64,000 bases of DNA from Podocnemis expansa (GCA_007922195.1 ML681990.1:41679411-41743410), one strand, 5' to 3'; positions 33,818-47,297 are shown, counted from the first letter of the stretch. Numbers and translations: made by a program. The notes: a model not told the origin generated them from the letters alone.

Positions 33818-35304
33818 CTGCCAAGCACTGCTCAAAGAATAGAAAGCAGTGCTGGGGGGGGGGAGAGAGAAAGGAGAACAGATACAGCGCAGTCAGACAG
33901 AAACCCTGGCAATTCTTCAGGGGTCACAGGTTTTGGCATTAGGCATCTCTGTACCAGAAACATCAATAGGCAGCAATCTCTACAGAAGAGTTTTTTTTCA
34001 CTGAGGTCAGGGGAAGGACAGGGGTGCTGGGGTTAGGGGTGTGGTAGGAGAGCAGAACTAGACGGGATGTCCAGGTCAAGAGTTAAAAACTGATCAGGGT
34101 ACTCCCCCCTTCACCCATCTCCTACGCACTTGAAAAGGTCTGACTCCCAGCCCCTGAGCAGCTCTGGGGCAATGCCACGTCTCCCTGTAGCTGTACTGTT
34201 CGCAAGGCAGGAAACTAACAAGGGCCTTGGCCAGCCCCAGCTCCCAGGCTCTTGCAGCAGCACTCCATGGGCTGGATGAAAGCCCTTGGCAGGGGGCTGC
34301 AGGTTGGACAAGCCTGTGCTAAGCTGTGGCAGCTCTTCGGCTGTGGGACAAATCTGAGGCTCTCCAGGAAGAATGTGAGAAGTGGAGATCAGAGTAGGTA
34401 TCCTGGGAGGGAATAAAAGAAGACTCACTTGGGCTGAGGTTCCTTAGAGGAGAGGGCAAGTTTTTGGGCTTGTGGAAACATAAGCAAAAAGGTGTTGAAG
34501 CACCCCAGATTCCCACCTATACTGCTGTCTCTGTGGGAGAGAAGGAAGAGAGGCTCAGGCTGGTGGGGATCTGGGCAGCTCATCTGTTGATGGGTTTTCT
34601 GCATCTCTGAGGCAGTAAGCCTATTGCCACTGTAATCGAGATCTTGTCCTTTGTAGAGTGTCCCAATATAAGAAGTGCCTGTTGAGCAGTTAAACTGCAC
34701 TTGAAGATGCTGCAAGCCTGAAGTAATTAGTTTAGAAAGAGTGAAAACTAGTTTCAGGCCCTAGCCTCCGTCATTGCTTATCTTCTCCACCCAGATTTTT
34801 TTGTGGCTTTCCTGTATTTTTTTTTTCTTCCCGTTATGTGGATCATAAGAGATGAAACTCGTTATACAGGGCAACTGGTGAAGTGCAGTCATCACAGGTT
34901 CAGGGTAACTGTGCTAAAAGCTTGCCAGGAGTCAGTCACTGATCAGTCTTATGGGGCTCAGACGATCTAAAACTCCATCCTGTTTTGATCCTTCTTGGGC
35001 AACAGCATCATGTTTGTTTGCTGGATCAAAAAGAAGGCCCCGGCCTGTGTGGATTTAAACTCGGACTTCCTATGTTCACAGCCCTTTTTGTTGCTATCTA
35101 GAGAACCCAGTCTGAACCAGTAAAAGTGCGGGTCCTGGGAGGAGAAGGAGTGTAACTCTCTGGAGGTAATAGCTGAAGCTATTCACTGTTCTCTTCCCCC
35201 TTCCTCACCCCCTAGTTCTTGGTTCCTGGAAGAGCTGTGAAAGCCTTCCACCCTGGAATTGCTAGCAATCCCTGACCCACAAAGGTGCATATACTAAATA
35301 CAGT
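33818..35304. other. Intron 1 stretch, nothing recognised
   Basis: No domain-bearing frame. The minus-strand frames near 34111-34715 have no recognisable motif. Confidence 0.45.
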
Positions 35305-35472
35305 ATTAACAGAGTCCCGTGGCACTTCTAAAGACTAACAAATATATTTACAGCATAGGCTTTCATGGCTAGAATCCTGTGCAATAAATATATTTGTGAA
35401 TCTGTAAAAGTTCCACAGGACTCCTTACTTGTTTTGCTGGGCTAGACTAACTCTAATCCTCTAGAACTTGAT
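35305..35472. repeat. Penelope-like tail, inverted-arm form, diverged
   Basis: ACAGAGTCCCGTGGCACTTC and AGACTAACAAATATATTTAC on the left mirror AATAAATATATTTGTGAATC and GTTCCACAGGACTCCTTAC on the right. Confidence 0.75.
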
Positions 35473-36518
35473 GCAATATGATTATGAAAGATGTTGCATG
35501 GGATTATGTGTCATAGGAGTAGATAGTGCTGATATACATGAGAGTAAACAAACTGAAAAGGGAGATTTTCTTTCTCTAATCTTTTAATTACAGTGACTTT
35601 GGTGTTTATTGTTGCACATTACAATCACTTTTTTTTTTTTTAAAGTTAGTGGTTTCCCTTTACACAAAGATAGCAAGATCATTATTTGTCTAAAATATGT
35701 AGCTGGTTGGAAGACATTTTTCCTCTCTGCTAAAGCTTGCTTGCCTGGCAGTTCATTGTTGAACCTGTTTTAAACAAGTGGCTACTTGATGACATTGCTG
35801 TTTTGAACAGGCTCTCAGGTTCAGAGTAAGTATTGCATAGGAATAGGCTGGAATGGAAGCAGATAGAAAAACTTATTTGCACTGGCTTAGGTGAATCTCA
35901 GTAATGAAGTGACTCTTCCATTAGGAGGGAGGAGATGTGCAAGAGGTATTGGTAAGGGGGGGAAGTATTATGATTGACTGGGTGAGATACTATAGTGATA
36001 GCTAACCTTTTATGAATTTCAGGATTCCTCATAAACAGGTGGTTAACATGGCAATTAACCATAGAATTTGGAATCTGATTAAGGTCACATTTCTTAAACC
36101 ACCATTTATCTTGGAAAAAACTTGATCTACACAGATGATTTTGAAGAGAGACCCAACAATGCTGAGGGCAAGGCCATCATACAGAGCAATCTGGATCACC
36201 TGATAAACTGGGCTCATTGCAACAAAATGTTTTGATATAGCCAGCAGGAAGTTAGATACTGTAAGGGAAATTTGTAAAGGAAATTGTAGGTGATCTCTTA
36301 TGAAGGATAAGGTGCTGGAGTGTAGGCCTCATTGAAGCTGTGGGTTGCTATGATAGTGGGGTCGTTTCTTGGGCAAATCATATATCTAAGTTTCTTTAAC
36401 AAGTGGCCTCGGTTGTTAATTAAAGCGTGTTATCTCCTCTCTCTCACGCTTTTTCTTCTGGCCATCGGGACAAGGAATGCAAGCTAGACTGTCTTGTCTT
36501 TGTTTTAATTGAAAAGGG
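35473..36518. other. Intron 1 stretch, nothing recognised
   Basis: AT-rich, no feature supported. Confidence 0.45.
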
Positions 36519-37805
36519 TGTTACCAACTTTGCCCACCAACTTGGGGTATGCTCATTTATTAGGGTTGCTTTCTCTATGGGGAAGATGGTACTTCTATTA
36601 GTGTGCTGCTTGTGTGACTTGTGTTTCTATAGAGGTGCGTCTGAGCGGACCGGGTCTATCAGCACTCTCAGCTGACCCCTTATGTGTCCCTGAACTCAGT
36701 AGGCTGGGTCACATAGCACTTCTCTGCTGCTACCCTTATATGCCACTGGAGTCAATCAGGCTACTATCCCTATCAATGAGCAAACCTTACAGGGTTGTGG
36801 GCATTAGAGGGATCTTTGGCTAGGTAATAGAAGCGTTGCTGCAAAGTGATATAAAGAAACCAAGACCACAAAGGAGAGGGAATGATGTCTTAAAAGAGTC
36901 TGGAAACTGGCTTAATAACAAAAGTCATTTTATTGCTAGGTATCTAAAACTTGTACTACTACTAATAATTACAAAGGAAAGAAGTATACCCCAACATACC
37001 CAGTTACAGCATTGATAAACATACAAGGAAAGAAGAACACCCAGCTACAATATTACCTAGATTCTACTGTATCAGGCCTAGAGAGAGAGAGAGACGGGGG
37101 GGGGGGGGGGTGTCTCACCACTCTGTGTAGCAGAAAGGTTTCCAGGTTGTGCAGATCAGGGTCAGAGGCTGGATGGAAACAAAGCTCCCACAGCAATCAG
37201 CAAGGAAGAAAAGCCAAATCCCAGTGGAAATGATACAGCTTTAGATCCAAGCATCAGGAGTCAGGACTCAGTCCAGACTCACACAGGATTCAGAAAGGAT
37301 CCAATCAGGACTTGCACAGGACACACACTACACTACACACCACTGCACTACTGTTGGATGTGGGTAAAGGTTTTTTATAAGGACTTGTTTACATAGCCAA
37401 TACACATTCCTGGCTGGGTGTAATGGTTCAGAGAAGCTCACAATACAGTCAGGCAGACTCAGTATTTTGGGTATCAGTTATCATGTCTGTGACTAGAATG
37501 GTCTGATGATTGCTGAGTTTGTTGGTTGTGGTGTGAGATCCCCATCAGGCAATGCTTCCCTGCTTCTTCAATCCCAGAGGTCAGTGCGGCTTCTGCTTTG
37601 GAGTCTGGTTCTCCATAGTCAATGCGAATGAAGCTTCATTGTGCTGATGGCTTTTGGATATGGGTAGATTAGGAAAAGGATGTCTCCCATTTCCTACTGT
37701 TTTTGGTTTTCAGTTCAAGCAGAGGTTGGGGGATGTGTGTGGGGGGGAGGCACAGGCTAGATACTATGCTCTGATTCCTCAAGAACACAGAGCTAACATG
37801 TAACA
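36519..37805 (-). mobile_element. Solo LTR of an endogenous-retrovirus-type element
   Basis: Starts TGTTACC and ends TAACA; a minus-strand AATAAA is at 36928-36933, so it is read from the minus strand. GGG borders both ends, so a 3-4 bp TSD is likely but not exact. It is the shorter homologue of the LTR at 16155-17753 (1.29 against 1.60 kb). No viral genes. Confidence 0.75.
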
Positions 37806-37908
37806 GGGAGTACTACCTGCTATCTCCTGCTCACCCTCCGTGGCACCATAGCCTCTCAAGGATGCAAGGTCAGCATCTCTAGGCAGAAACTAATGAGTTT
37901 GCAGGTAC

Positions 37909-38320
37909 TGTGACTGCCCAGGATAATGCAGATAATGTCAACAGTAAACAGAGGCGGGGATAATTATATGCATTTTATAATCATTAATGTACTTTAAATA
38001 GATGTTAATGTATCATATAAGGGTTTCTAAAAACATTGTCAATCATGTATACATTCCCATACTGTATTGGATAAAAGTGGTGTGATGCGGTCCCTTGGAT
38101 CTCTCTTGCACTCGGGTTGTGGGGGGGAGCCTGCTCAGAGGGGCTAGCACTTCTTTGCTGCCCTCTGATGCAGTTCCTTTTGTTCAGCTGAATAATAAAA
38201 CCTGAACCACACCTCATTCTCTGCTTATTCGAGTCTCAGCTGGGAATGGGCCTTCATCATTGGGGAGCATCAGCGGTCTCTCTTTCCAGGTTGAGAGCCC
38301 TGATTAATTTGTCCCTCACA
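37909..38320 (+). mobile_element. Solo LTR related to the LTR at 49994-50714
   Basis: The shared core includes TTCAGCTGAATAATAAAA (AATAAA at 38194-38199), ACCACACCTCATTCTCTGC and GAGTCTCAGCTGGGAA. The right end CCCTCACA is clear. The left end is placed at TGTGACTGCC with a weak TSD (GTAC/ATAC), so it may lie elsewhere. Orientation is opposite to the 49994 copy. Confidence 0.65.
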
Positions 38321-38394
38321 ATACCCAAGAATAAGGAATGCAGATCAGATGTCCAAAATGGAGGACGATATCCTGGAAGGCAGTGACTCTAAAG

Positions 38395-38747
38395 CAGGGG
38401 TCGGCAATGTTTGCTGATCCCTGTGCCAGCCCCACCCACTGCATCTTCAGCAGGTGCCAGAGGCAGGGCCAAATGGGGACAGAGCCATGGACTCGGGGTT
38501 GGGAGGGGGCAGGCTAGGGTCCCTGGGGGCAGGCGGTCCTGGGCTATGAGGGGTGGGGCATGGCTGAGGTCCTTCAGGGTGGATTGATCCTGGGCCTTGC
38601 ACCGTAGCAGCCCCCTGTGCTGTGACGCTCCAGCTCTTGTGTCCCCAACCTCCAGGCCACGCTTGGGGGTGGGGCCAGTGTGGAAGCCTGAGCAGCAATT
38701 GGCCCTCATGCCAAATTTGGCACATGTGTCGGGGTTGCCAACCCCTG
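38395..38747. mobile_element. hAT-like MITE, 8-bp TSD CTCTAAAG
   Basis: CTCTAAAG at 38387-38394 and 38748-38755. Ends CAGGGGTCGGCAA and GGTTGCCAACCCCTG. The GC-rich interior gives unsupported open frames. Confidence 0.92.
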
Positions 38748-38849
38748 CTCTAAAGGATTTGGGGTTACAATGGCCAAGAAACTCAACATGAGCTTCCAGT
38801 GATGTGCTGTGGCAAAAAGGACTAAGGTGAATTTTGGATGTGGGAGTTG

Positions 38850-39425
38850 GAGTTGTAAGGGAATTTTAGCTCTGTGTACAGTGTTGATGAGACTGGTACT
38901 GGAAGATTCATGTGCAGTTCGGGTGTCAACATTTTCAAAAGAATGTTGAGAAACTCAAGAGGGTGCAGAAGAGTGCTGATAAGATGATTTGAGGGCTGGA
39001 GAAAATGTCTTGCAGAGAAACTTAAGAGCTCAATCCATTTAACTTATCAAAAAGAGAGAACTGGCTTCCTTGCAGTGTGTAAGCACCTTCATGGAGATGA
39101 AATAAGAGGTATTAAAGGGCTCTTTCATCTAAAAGAAGGTAACATAATGAGAACTAATGGCCGGAAGCTGAATCTTACCATGTTCAAATTTAGAAGTAAG
39201 GCACAGGATTTTGAATGGTGCGGGTGATTATCCACTGGAATAAACTACAAGAGGAAGTGGTACTTCTTCTTATCTTCGCATCTTCAAATCAGGACTGGTT
39301 GCCTGTCTGGAAGATAATGCGTTAGCCAGGTATAAGTTATTGGCAGGGCAACTGAGTGAAATGTAATGGCCTTTGACAGACTATGATCTAATGCTCATGT
39401 CTGATCTTAAACTGTATAAATCTTT
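38850..39425 (+). repeat. Old CR1 LINE 3' UTR fragment
   Basis: The text follows the CR1 3' region: AATGTTGAGAAACTC, AACTTAAGAGCTCAATCCA, TTTCATCTAAAAGAAGG, GGAATAAACTACAAGAGGAA and GACAGACTATGATCTAATG. It is strongly diverged. Confidence 0.6.
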
Positions 39426-40104
39426 GCCAGATAGTTGTCACAATTGTTTAACTGTGGATATAGCTAAGGACAAAACCTGCTTATCACCCATCTGAATTCC
39501 ACATACATAGGCAGGTGTTTAGATGTCTGATACTTTGTCATTTTAACCTTTTCCTAGACTTCATGTGTTCTGGATATCCAGATTTGAACTTTATACGTAA
39601 CCATCAGAAGGTGGCATAAAGAAATTGCTAGACTGCTGTGCTGTGCAATCTAGCTACTCTTGACACTCGCCTTCTGCTCAGAAGACTTTCTCATAATAAA
39701 CAGGAATGTTTGTGGCCTTTCTGAGATGTCTTTTGGTGGAGAAAATATTTTACTCAACTGTGACGTCCAGTGAAAACTGCAGGGAGAAGGAGCCCATTTT
39801 ATGGTTCTAGTCCTGCTAATAATTACATGCATTCTTAACTTTATTATAAATAGTTCCACTGATGTCATCAAGGCAACTAACCATTGTAAACTTTATCATA
39901 TGTGTAAGTCTTTACTGTTCAGGGCCTAAGATGGTAAATTGGTTTTTATGCTGTTTCACTAATCTGTTTAATATGAAGTAGTGTATCTCAGGCTGAAGTA
40001 GGATGGGCATTTACAAAATCATTCAGGGTATGCATGTAACTAGAAAAATGGGTGTAGTCATCACTGTCTTGCAGTGTGATGCATTTACCTTGACTCAATC
40101 AGGG
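39426..40104. other. Intron 1 stretch, nothing recognised
   Basis: No feature supported. Confidence 0.45.
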
Positions 40105-40112
40105 GTCTAGGA

Positions 40113-40675
40113 TAGTGGTTCCCAACCTCTTCTCTGCTGTGGCCCGCCTTTAATTATTTTGAGACACACCATCATGTAGGCTCCAAATGATCTCTTGAGT
40201 ATTCATGAGCAGAGGCGTTGCTGCCCCAGGGAGGGACCTGGGACACCGGCCCAGGCTCTGCCCCTGCTCTGCAGGCCCCGCCCCCTGGCCAGGGACAGGG
40301 CTGGAGCAGCCACCGCTGCTCTGGGCAGCCGAGCCCTGGATCCCTGGCCGGGGCCAGGGCCAGGAGCAGCCTCCACGGCTGCGGGCAGCTGCGCCCCAGA
40401 TCCCCAGCTGGGGACAGGGCTTCTGCGGCCACGGGAGGCTGGGCCCCGGATCTCCGGCCCGATCGGGCTGGAGACCAGGAGGTGGGGCCCCTGGCAGACC
40501 CGGGGCACTGGCGCCGGATTCGGGGCACATGCCCTGAGTACCCAGTGCCAGCGATGCCCCTGTTCATGAGCCAACCCAGAAGTCTTCAGATAGTTTTTCA
40601 AAAAAATTCCATGGAATACTTGCTCAGGTCTGACGGCACACCTGTATGCCAGGGCACACTTGTTGGGAAACACTG
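40113..40675. mobile_element. hAT-like MITE carrying a nested hAT-like MITE, TSD GTCTAGGA
   Basis: GTCTAGGA at 40105-40112 and 40676-40683 is perfect. Ends TAGTGGTTCCCAAC and GTTGGGAAACACTG. It matches 31875-32072 except for the inserted unit at 40210-40562. Confidence 0.92.
40210..40562. mobile_element. Nested hAT-like MITE, TSD TTCATGAG
   Basis: TTCATGAG at 40202-40209 and 40563-40570 flanks a GC-rich 353-bp unit starting CAGAGGCGTTGCT and ending AGCGATGCCCCTG. Its ends match the MITE at 188-356. Overlapping long open frames on both strands are GC artefacts. Confidence 0.92.
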
Positions 40676-40808
40676 GTCTAGGATATCCGCCATCAATCCA
40701 TGATCAGCTGAGGTAACTAGCATTGCTCTTTGTCCATACAAGGAGAAAAATGGTTTTCAGAAGAGTTATCTAGCCATTCCTTTAATGTAGAAAAGCCCCT
40801 GCACACTC

Positions 40809-41690
40809 AGTAAGTTTGCAGATGACACCAACCTGGGGGGAACGGTAGACACACTAGCGGGCAGGGACAGGATTCAGGGAGACCTTGACAAATTGGAGCA
40901 GTGGGCCAATAGAAATCTTACAAGGTTCAACAAGGACAAGTGCAAAGTCCTGCACTTGGGACGGAAAAACCACATGCACTGCTACAGGCTGCGGAGTGAT
41001 CAGCTAAGTAGCAGCACTGTAGAAAAGGACCTGGGAGTCGTGGTGGATGGGAAACTGAATGAGTCAGCAGCATGCTCTTGCAGCCCAGTAAGCCACACAC
41101 CTTTTTGGCAGCATGAGAAGAAGTGGTGTTAACAGGTCAAGGGATGTGATCATTCCCCTCTATTCAGCACTGGTGAGGCTGAATCTGGAATACTGTGTCC
41201 AGTTTTGGGCTCCCCACTACAAAAAGGACATGGACAAATTAGAGTCCAGAGGAGGGCAACACAAATGATCAAGGGGCTAGAGCACAAGACTATGAAGAGA
41301 GACTGAAGGAACTAAGCCTATTTAGCCTGCAGAAGAGAAAACAGAGGGGGGATTTGATAGCAACCTTCAGCTACCTGAAGGGATGCTCAAAGGAGGACAG
41401 AGCTCGGCTGTTCTCAGTAGTAACAGAGGACAGAACAAGGAGCAATGGTTTCAAATTGCAGCTGGGGAGGTTGAGGCTGGACATTAGGAAAACTTTCTTA
41501 TTAGGTGAGTGGTAAAGCTTTGGAATGGGCTACCTAGGGAGGTGGTGGAGTCTCCGTCTTTGGAGATGTTTAAGGCCCTGCTGGACAAAACTCTGGCTGG
41601 GATAATTTAGTGGGAGTGGTCCTGCTTTTTTGGCAGGGGGTTGGACTAGATGACCTCATGAGGTCCCTTCCAACTCTATGATTCTCTAAG
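40809..41690 (+). pseudogene. CR1 LINE, 5'-truncated: RT C-terminus and 3' UTR
   Basis: The frame reads KFADDTNLGG, then GDLDKLEQWANRN, FNKDKCKVLHLGRKN and VEKDLGVVVDGKLN. This is the catalytic FADD box and C-terminal RT of CR1. It breaks near 41090-41130 and is followed by the CR1 3' UTR ending GGTCCCTTCCAACTCTATGATTCT, the family's usual octamer tail. It starts just before the FADD box, so the copy is a dead 5' truncation, the common fate of CR1. Confidence 0.9.
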
Positions 41691-44600
41691 GTTTCTGTTC
41701 TGCTGTCACTAGTATATCTCCAGCAAATTAGTAGACATTAGCTAAAAATTTAAATGCCAGTCTTAATTAGTGAGCTTTATATTTTTCAAAAATACTTCAG
41801 TTCCTCTCTGCTGAAAATTGTTTCCAGTGTGAGCTCTTGGAATATACACAGAAAAATGGTTGCTGGATTACTTCTAATGTTTTGCCATATTTTATTTGAA
41901 TTAATATAGCCCTGACTGCTCAATATAATAGCATGAAAGATGGAGATATGTTTAGAAATAGCTATAGAAAACAAGAGTTTTTTATGTAATGCTTGTAATT
42001 GATGTCAGACTTCTGTTACATTCCAAAGACAGAATATAGATATAGGATTTATTAAATTTATCAGTATGAAAGTAACAAGGATTCTTCTGAAAACATTAAT
42101 CCAAAATGAGTGAAGTAAAATTCCTGCTTGTTTTGTAAATTGAACTGTAGATATATTTATGCTTTTTAATTAAAATTGTTAATATCTGTGTAAATTGGGG
42201 AGAAACAAAAAATCTCACTGGCTCCTTCATGTCTCTTGACTTCCTGCTAGTTTAAAGGAATTCTCTGGCATCCTATAATAACTAGGCAATCAGTTGTGGG
42301 AAGAATATTTGACTGTATAGTAAGAGAAAGTAGAAAGTGGGGGGAATGGAACATACTCTGTACCATGATAATGATTATATGGTTTAGATTTCATTGATTA
42401 TTTTTTAAAATTCTCATTCTTTGTTAGGGATTCAGATTAGTGGCGAACTTGAAATCTGGTGTTCAAGATATTAATATATGAAACTTCTGTGGTCAAAGCA
42501 CTGGTTTCAGCATCTTACCCTCTGGGACAGAGACTGGCTTCTTGTAGATCTTGGCTAGCATCTTGCACCTATAACTGTGGGTCATTCATAATCCATATCA
42601 AACTCTGAACTGTTTTTTTAATGTAACTTTTTTTTATAATTCCATTGTTGTTTAGAATGTGTTGAGTGAATTGATTTGAGTATGATGGATGCCTAGTATT
42701 TCTCTGAACTAAGCCAGTTATACATGCAGAAGGAATGAGAAATAGTTTGCAATACCAATATGTAATACATAATTATAATCTAGGAATAGTGAATTGTGTT
42801 CTATGCTTTAAATATCTGTCTGAGGCCTAGCCCTGGGATTGCAGGACATGAGTAAGATTTTACTGTCAGAACTAAGTAGAACATCGCTCAAACAGTGCTA
42901 TTGCCCTTTTCTACTCTAATGAATGCAAAATTTGCATATATTGCTAATTCTTCAGTCTAGCTTTCATCCCAATGTGTTTGGCTTTTGGTGCATCGGTTGG
43001 TTTGTTTTTTGTTTTGTTTTTTTTTAAATTGATACAAGATAAATTGCCTCAGAACTTAGTATTGACTGAATGAAAAATCTCGAGACTTTCTTCCCCTTTT
43101 GATCTGTAACATCCTATTTAAGGTAAATTCTGAGCTATCAGAGTTTTTGCCTGCTGAATGAGCATCTTGCTGTGGTTTTGTTGATTTATTTGTTTTTCCT
43201 GTAGTTGATTTGCAGATGTTAACTTAGCTTGATCTATTAAAAAAATCAGTCTAAACTGCAGTAGTTGTTTCCATTTCAGAAGTACTTCTATACAGGATAC
43301 TTCTAATGAACAAACAATGAGCCCTGTCGCACTTAAAGACTAACACATTTATTTATTGCATGAGCTTTTCATGTGAAAACCCGCTTTGTCAGGTTGGCTT
43401 CACATTTAAATCATGAAGTGCTAAATTTAGAGTTACCTACACAATTTTAATTTGATCCTATTATGCATACGCAATATTTGCCTCACTCACTGTGTGGGTC
43501 AGATGGTGAATGAAGCAATGTATGTAGTGGAGGAAGTGGTTTTAAATAACTGTTTCATTCATTGAAAAAGTTGAACAGTAAACAGTGAATGAGGAAGGAA
43601 TCAGCAGTATTTCTTCATCATTCAGTGCAGGTGTGGAACTAGGTGAATGAATGGTGGTACAGTACAACATATGTCTGCAAATGGAATAATAAGGATAAAA
43701 AGAAATATTAAATATCTACATTTTTAGCTAAGCACTGTCTATCTTGCTCAGTGAAGGCAGCATAGTTCTGGAGAAAAGCAGTATTTGCTTCTTTAAACTG
43801 TTAAAATGCATGCACACAATGAGGGCTGGCTAAGTTTGAACAACCTTAACTTTGGTTGTTACAGATTTGAGTTCTTCCATTTGCTGCCATAATGTTTTAT
43901 ATGAGATTCCTAGTTTTTGTTTCAGTTTTTAAAAAAGAAACTGAAGACATTCCATCCACTGTATACTGCTATTGCTAGAATGCAATAGGATACTCTGTAA
44001 GAGAAGTGGACTAGATCCTCAACTATGACCAAGGAGATTTGGTGCAGTTAAGGAAAGAGGGTACAAAGGTGGCTTCCAGAGCTGGGATGCTGTGTGCTAG
44101 CTCAGTCTCTTAGCACAAATTAGAGGAGACTGCTTTAGTTCATGCTGGCTTCGAGCAGCCCAGAAAGGTTCTTAATGATAATCAATGCTTTTATTAGGCT
44201 TCAAACTTTACAGTTTGGCAAAGCTTTCTCAAAAAGTGTAGGCACATGTATTACCAGTTTATCTGATACAGAATCCTCAAAGAAACTTTTGGAATTAATC
44301 AGTTCATTCATAATCTGTTTCAGCACACTCAATAAGTATTTGCCTGGAGATGTGATCCATGTAATTCACTGTTCAGTCATAATTGAATAGGGGGTCTGAA
44401 CCCACATTGCTGAGCAGGAAGCTTGACCTGGCTACTGCTCTTTGCTAGCTGCAGGAGGATGTGTAGTGCTGGAGAAACTGCTGTAGCAGCTCTGTACTTG
44501 CTTAAGATCCCCTTCACACATGGACAGTTCTCTTATGGCTGAATCTACTGGATTTAGGGTAGCTTCATGCTACACCCTCTCCACAATGACAGGGAAGATA

Positions 44601-46569
44601 TGGCCTAATTTTTCATCGGGTGAAAGGTAAGAGCAGTGAATTAGATGTTAGTGATGCTATTGACTACAGGAAGATAATGAACACCTTCATGTCAAGACAC
44701 TTATTTTCTCTTACTTAAAATTTAAGTGCTTTTTCCAGTTGGGTAATTAAGTAACAATTGTATTAACCTTTCAGGTGTGTTCTGAGTGCTCATCTTCAGA
44801 CACAGACTTTGAAAAGGGCTTTATCAAACATAGAAGCAGACTTTCATTATTTTTTTTCTTTTCAATTATTGTGGCTACAGATTTCATTGTAAATCTGAAT
44901 TGCTATTTATTTTAACCTTTTGTGGCTGTACTCTCTGTTGCCTTGTGCAGTTATTTGTGCCTCTACAAAGTGAGCCTAAACTGCTGCCAAATCAGATTTC
45001 TCCATTGTCTTTCTTCAGTAGTAGCATTTTACACTCGCTTTCTGCAGATATAAATGTCTCTGCAAGATGTAGAGTAGCGCAGTCAGATAGATGGGTTTTA
45101 CCTCTGTCTGAGTTTGATAGGAACTTTTCTTTGCAGTAATCCTCAGTTATTGAAGCAAAAAGATATTACTTTGATTGGGTATTGTCTGCTCACTCTAGTG
45201 CCACATATGTGCATCATGCTCTATACTCAAAACAGTGTCAGAGTGCCTGCCAAGAAGAGGTTAGGATGAGAAGACAAAAAGGCACTGATGAGTGTAGCCA
45301 AGACAAAACTACATTCAATAGCTTATGAGAGTAGTGCACTTCATGTAAAGGTTGCACAGTTTTCGTGTGTTTTTAACCATATTTACAGGAATGTAGCTTA
45401 AGCCTCCTCAGAGGCTTTTGATAAGGGATTTAAAGGAGAAAGTGGAGTGCAGTACAGAGGTGTGTTTAACTGTGTATTGGGCCTGGGGAGCTGTTTGAAA
45501 GAGCATGGGATGTGAAAGAAATATAAGAACCTGAACCGAGCAAAGACTTGCATAAGTCGTCAGGAGCAAGAACTGAGAGTTGTCGTGCCCCACCCTAAGA
45601 GAGAGCAGAAGTTCGTCCATCAAAATTTATTACATTTCCAAAGATGATGGGTTTTGCGTTTCTGGTTCCAGTCACATGATGCCAGAAGCTGAAATTCTGG
45701 AAGTGATTGAGTCCAAAACACAATGAAATGACCCAGATATGGGGCTGCAACAAACCTGCTGGGGAACAGGCCCAAAAATGTCATCTCCACCAATCACTAG
45801 CAAGTGCCTGGATTGCAGAAAGATGCAAGTCAGCTTGTAATGGGCTAATTTGGTAAGGAGGTCCTTCCTGTCTCTCTGCCAGAGTGTGGAAGTGTGTTCA
45901 GACAAGAACAAAGACCCTGAATTTTGGGGGTGGGGTGGGTGGGATGGTAGATGATAACCAGGGGAGGAGCAGAGTACAGTTGTAACATTAGACAAAGCAT
46001 AGTTTTGGATGGTTGGAGATGAGGTATCAAGAGGCCTCAGAAGAGAAAGAAGAGGTTGCAATAGGCAAAGTGTGAGGTGGTGAGGGCTTGAAAAAAGGTT
46101 TCAGTGATGATAGAGGAAATAGGAATGGGTAGATTTTGAGTTCGGATGATTGCAGAGACACATTTTGGTTATTTCATGACTTTTCACTGGTAGAGGAGGT
46201 AATTGTCTCAACATGCCTTGCAAAAGGAACCTTTGGTCAGCTTTTTTCCCTGCTCAATTTACTCAGGAGAAAACTGAATGGGATCACAGTGTGGCTTCTC
46301 TTTGAATAAAGAACAAGTAGGTACTTGGCTTCTCATAGGCCTAGGAATAGGGCAATGTTAGACGTAGACTGAAATTTTTGCCTCCGGCACAGAGAATAAA
46401 TGATGGCTTGTTGGTCTCAAAGCATGAGTTATGAAAACTTCCCTAGCCTGCCCAAAGGTTTTACCGCTATTAAATGTTCTGAATGTTTATAACAAAAAGG
46501 AATGTACTCCAGTAACTGGTCTGAATAATGAGAGAACACTCTTTAACAGGTTAATGCCAGTGCCAGATT
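41691..46569. other. Intron 1 stretch, mostly unique AT-rich DNA
   Basis: Apart from a short Penelope tail at 43309-43396, nothing is recognised in almost 5 kb. Open frames are short and lack domains. Confidence 0.5.
43309..43396 (-). repeat. Penelope-like 3' tail fragment
   Basis: AACAAACAATGAGCCCTGTC, AAGACTAACACATTTATT and GCATGAGCTTTTC are minus-strand tail modules without a second arm. Confidence 0.72.
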
Positions 46570-46838
46570 TAGGGTTACCAGACGTCAGGCAAAAGGAGGA
46601 CGTGTCCTCTGTCTGGCAGGCATTTTAAAAATGCATCATTTTGTCTGGCATTTTACATATGGGGTTAAAGTATGCTGGAATGCCCTGGAACACCATATTT
46701 GTAGGGGGAAGCATTCCAGGGCCCCCTGAAAACAGTAGCATATTACATTAATACTACATTTTCTCCATGTGTTCTCCAACATCTTCCTTTTTGTACTTCC
46801 CTGTCCTCCTTTCCATACTTTGGTATCTGGTAACCCTA
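46570..46838. mobile_element. hAT-like MITE, 8-bp TSD GCCAGATT
   Basis: GCCAGATT at 46562-46569 and 46839-46846 is perfect; ends TAGGGTTACCAGA and TCTGGTAACCCTA are perfectly inverted. Relatives: 12285-12570 and 52527-53460. Confidence 0.93.
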
Positions 46839-46846
46839 GCCAGATT

Positions 46847-47297
46847 GCACTTTATGCTTTTGATAAAAGAATTTAAACTCTGAGTGAGACATTGTAGTCG
46901 GTCAGTACAGTTATACAAAGTCTTTGTAAGATAAAATTAACCTCTAGTTGAGATCACAAATAGAACACTTTTTTTTTGTTTTTGTTTTTGTTATTATTTC
47001 AGTTGTCATCACTTTTAGACTTGGTGCCCTTTTGATGAAGCTCCTTTGACTTATTTGTGGGGGGGAGGGGGAGATAAAGTGTTGTCATTGGAGTGAATTT
47101 GTACTGCTGTATCAAGTGGAAGGATGAGACCAGTACCAGAAGCTGTCTAAGAGAGCAGAAAATGTTTTTAGAAAGTCAGTACACTTTATTCCTACTTCTA
47201 ATTGTGGAATTATTAAAGGTTGCCTTGGTTTTACCCTTCACTGGTAATTAAGAAGTCCATTGCACTTAGGACAAAACCTTTTCTGATAACCGTCTTA
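46847..47297. other. Intron 1 stretch before exon 2
   Basis: No feature beyond a T-rich run near 46970. Confidence 0.45.

Noticed and set aside
34111..34715. Minus-strand frames of 65-105 codons
   Set aside because: No conserved motif, no splice context, and codon use like surrounding intron DNA.
40150..40703. Six overlapping frames of 106-161 codons near the nested hAT-like MITE
   Set aside because: All follow the GC-rich inner MITE and differ between strands with no domain.
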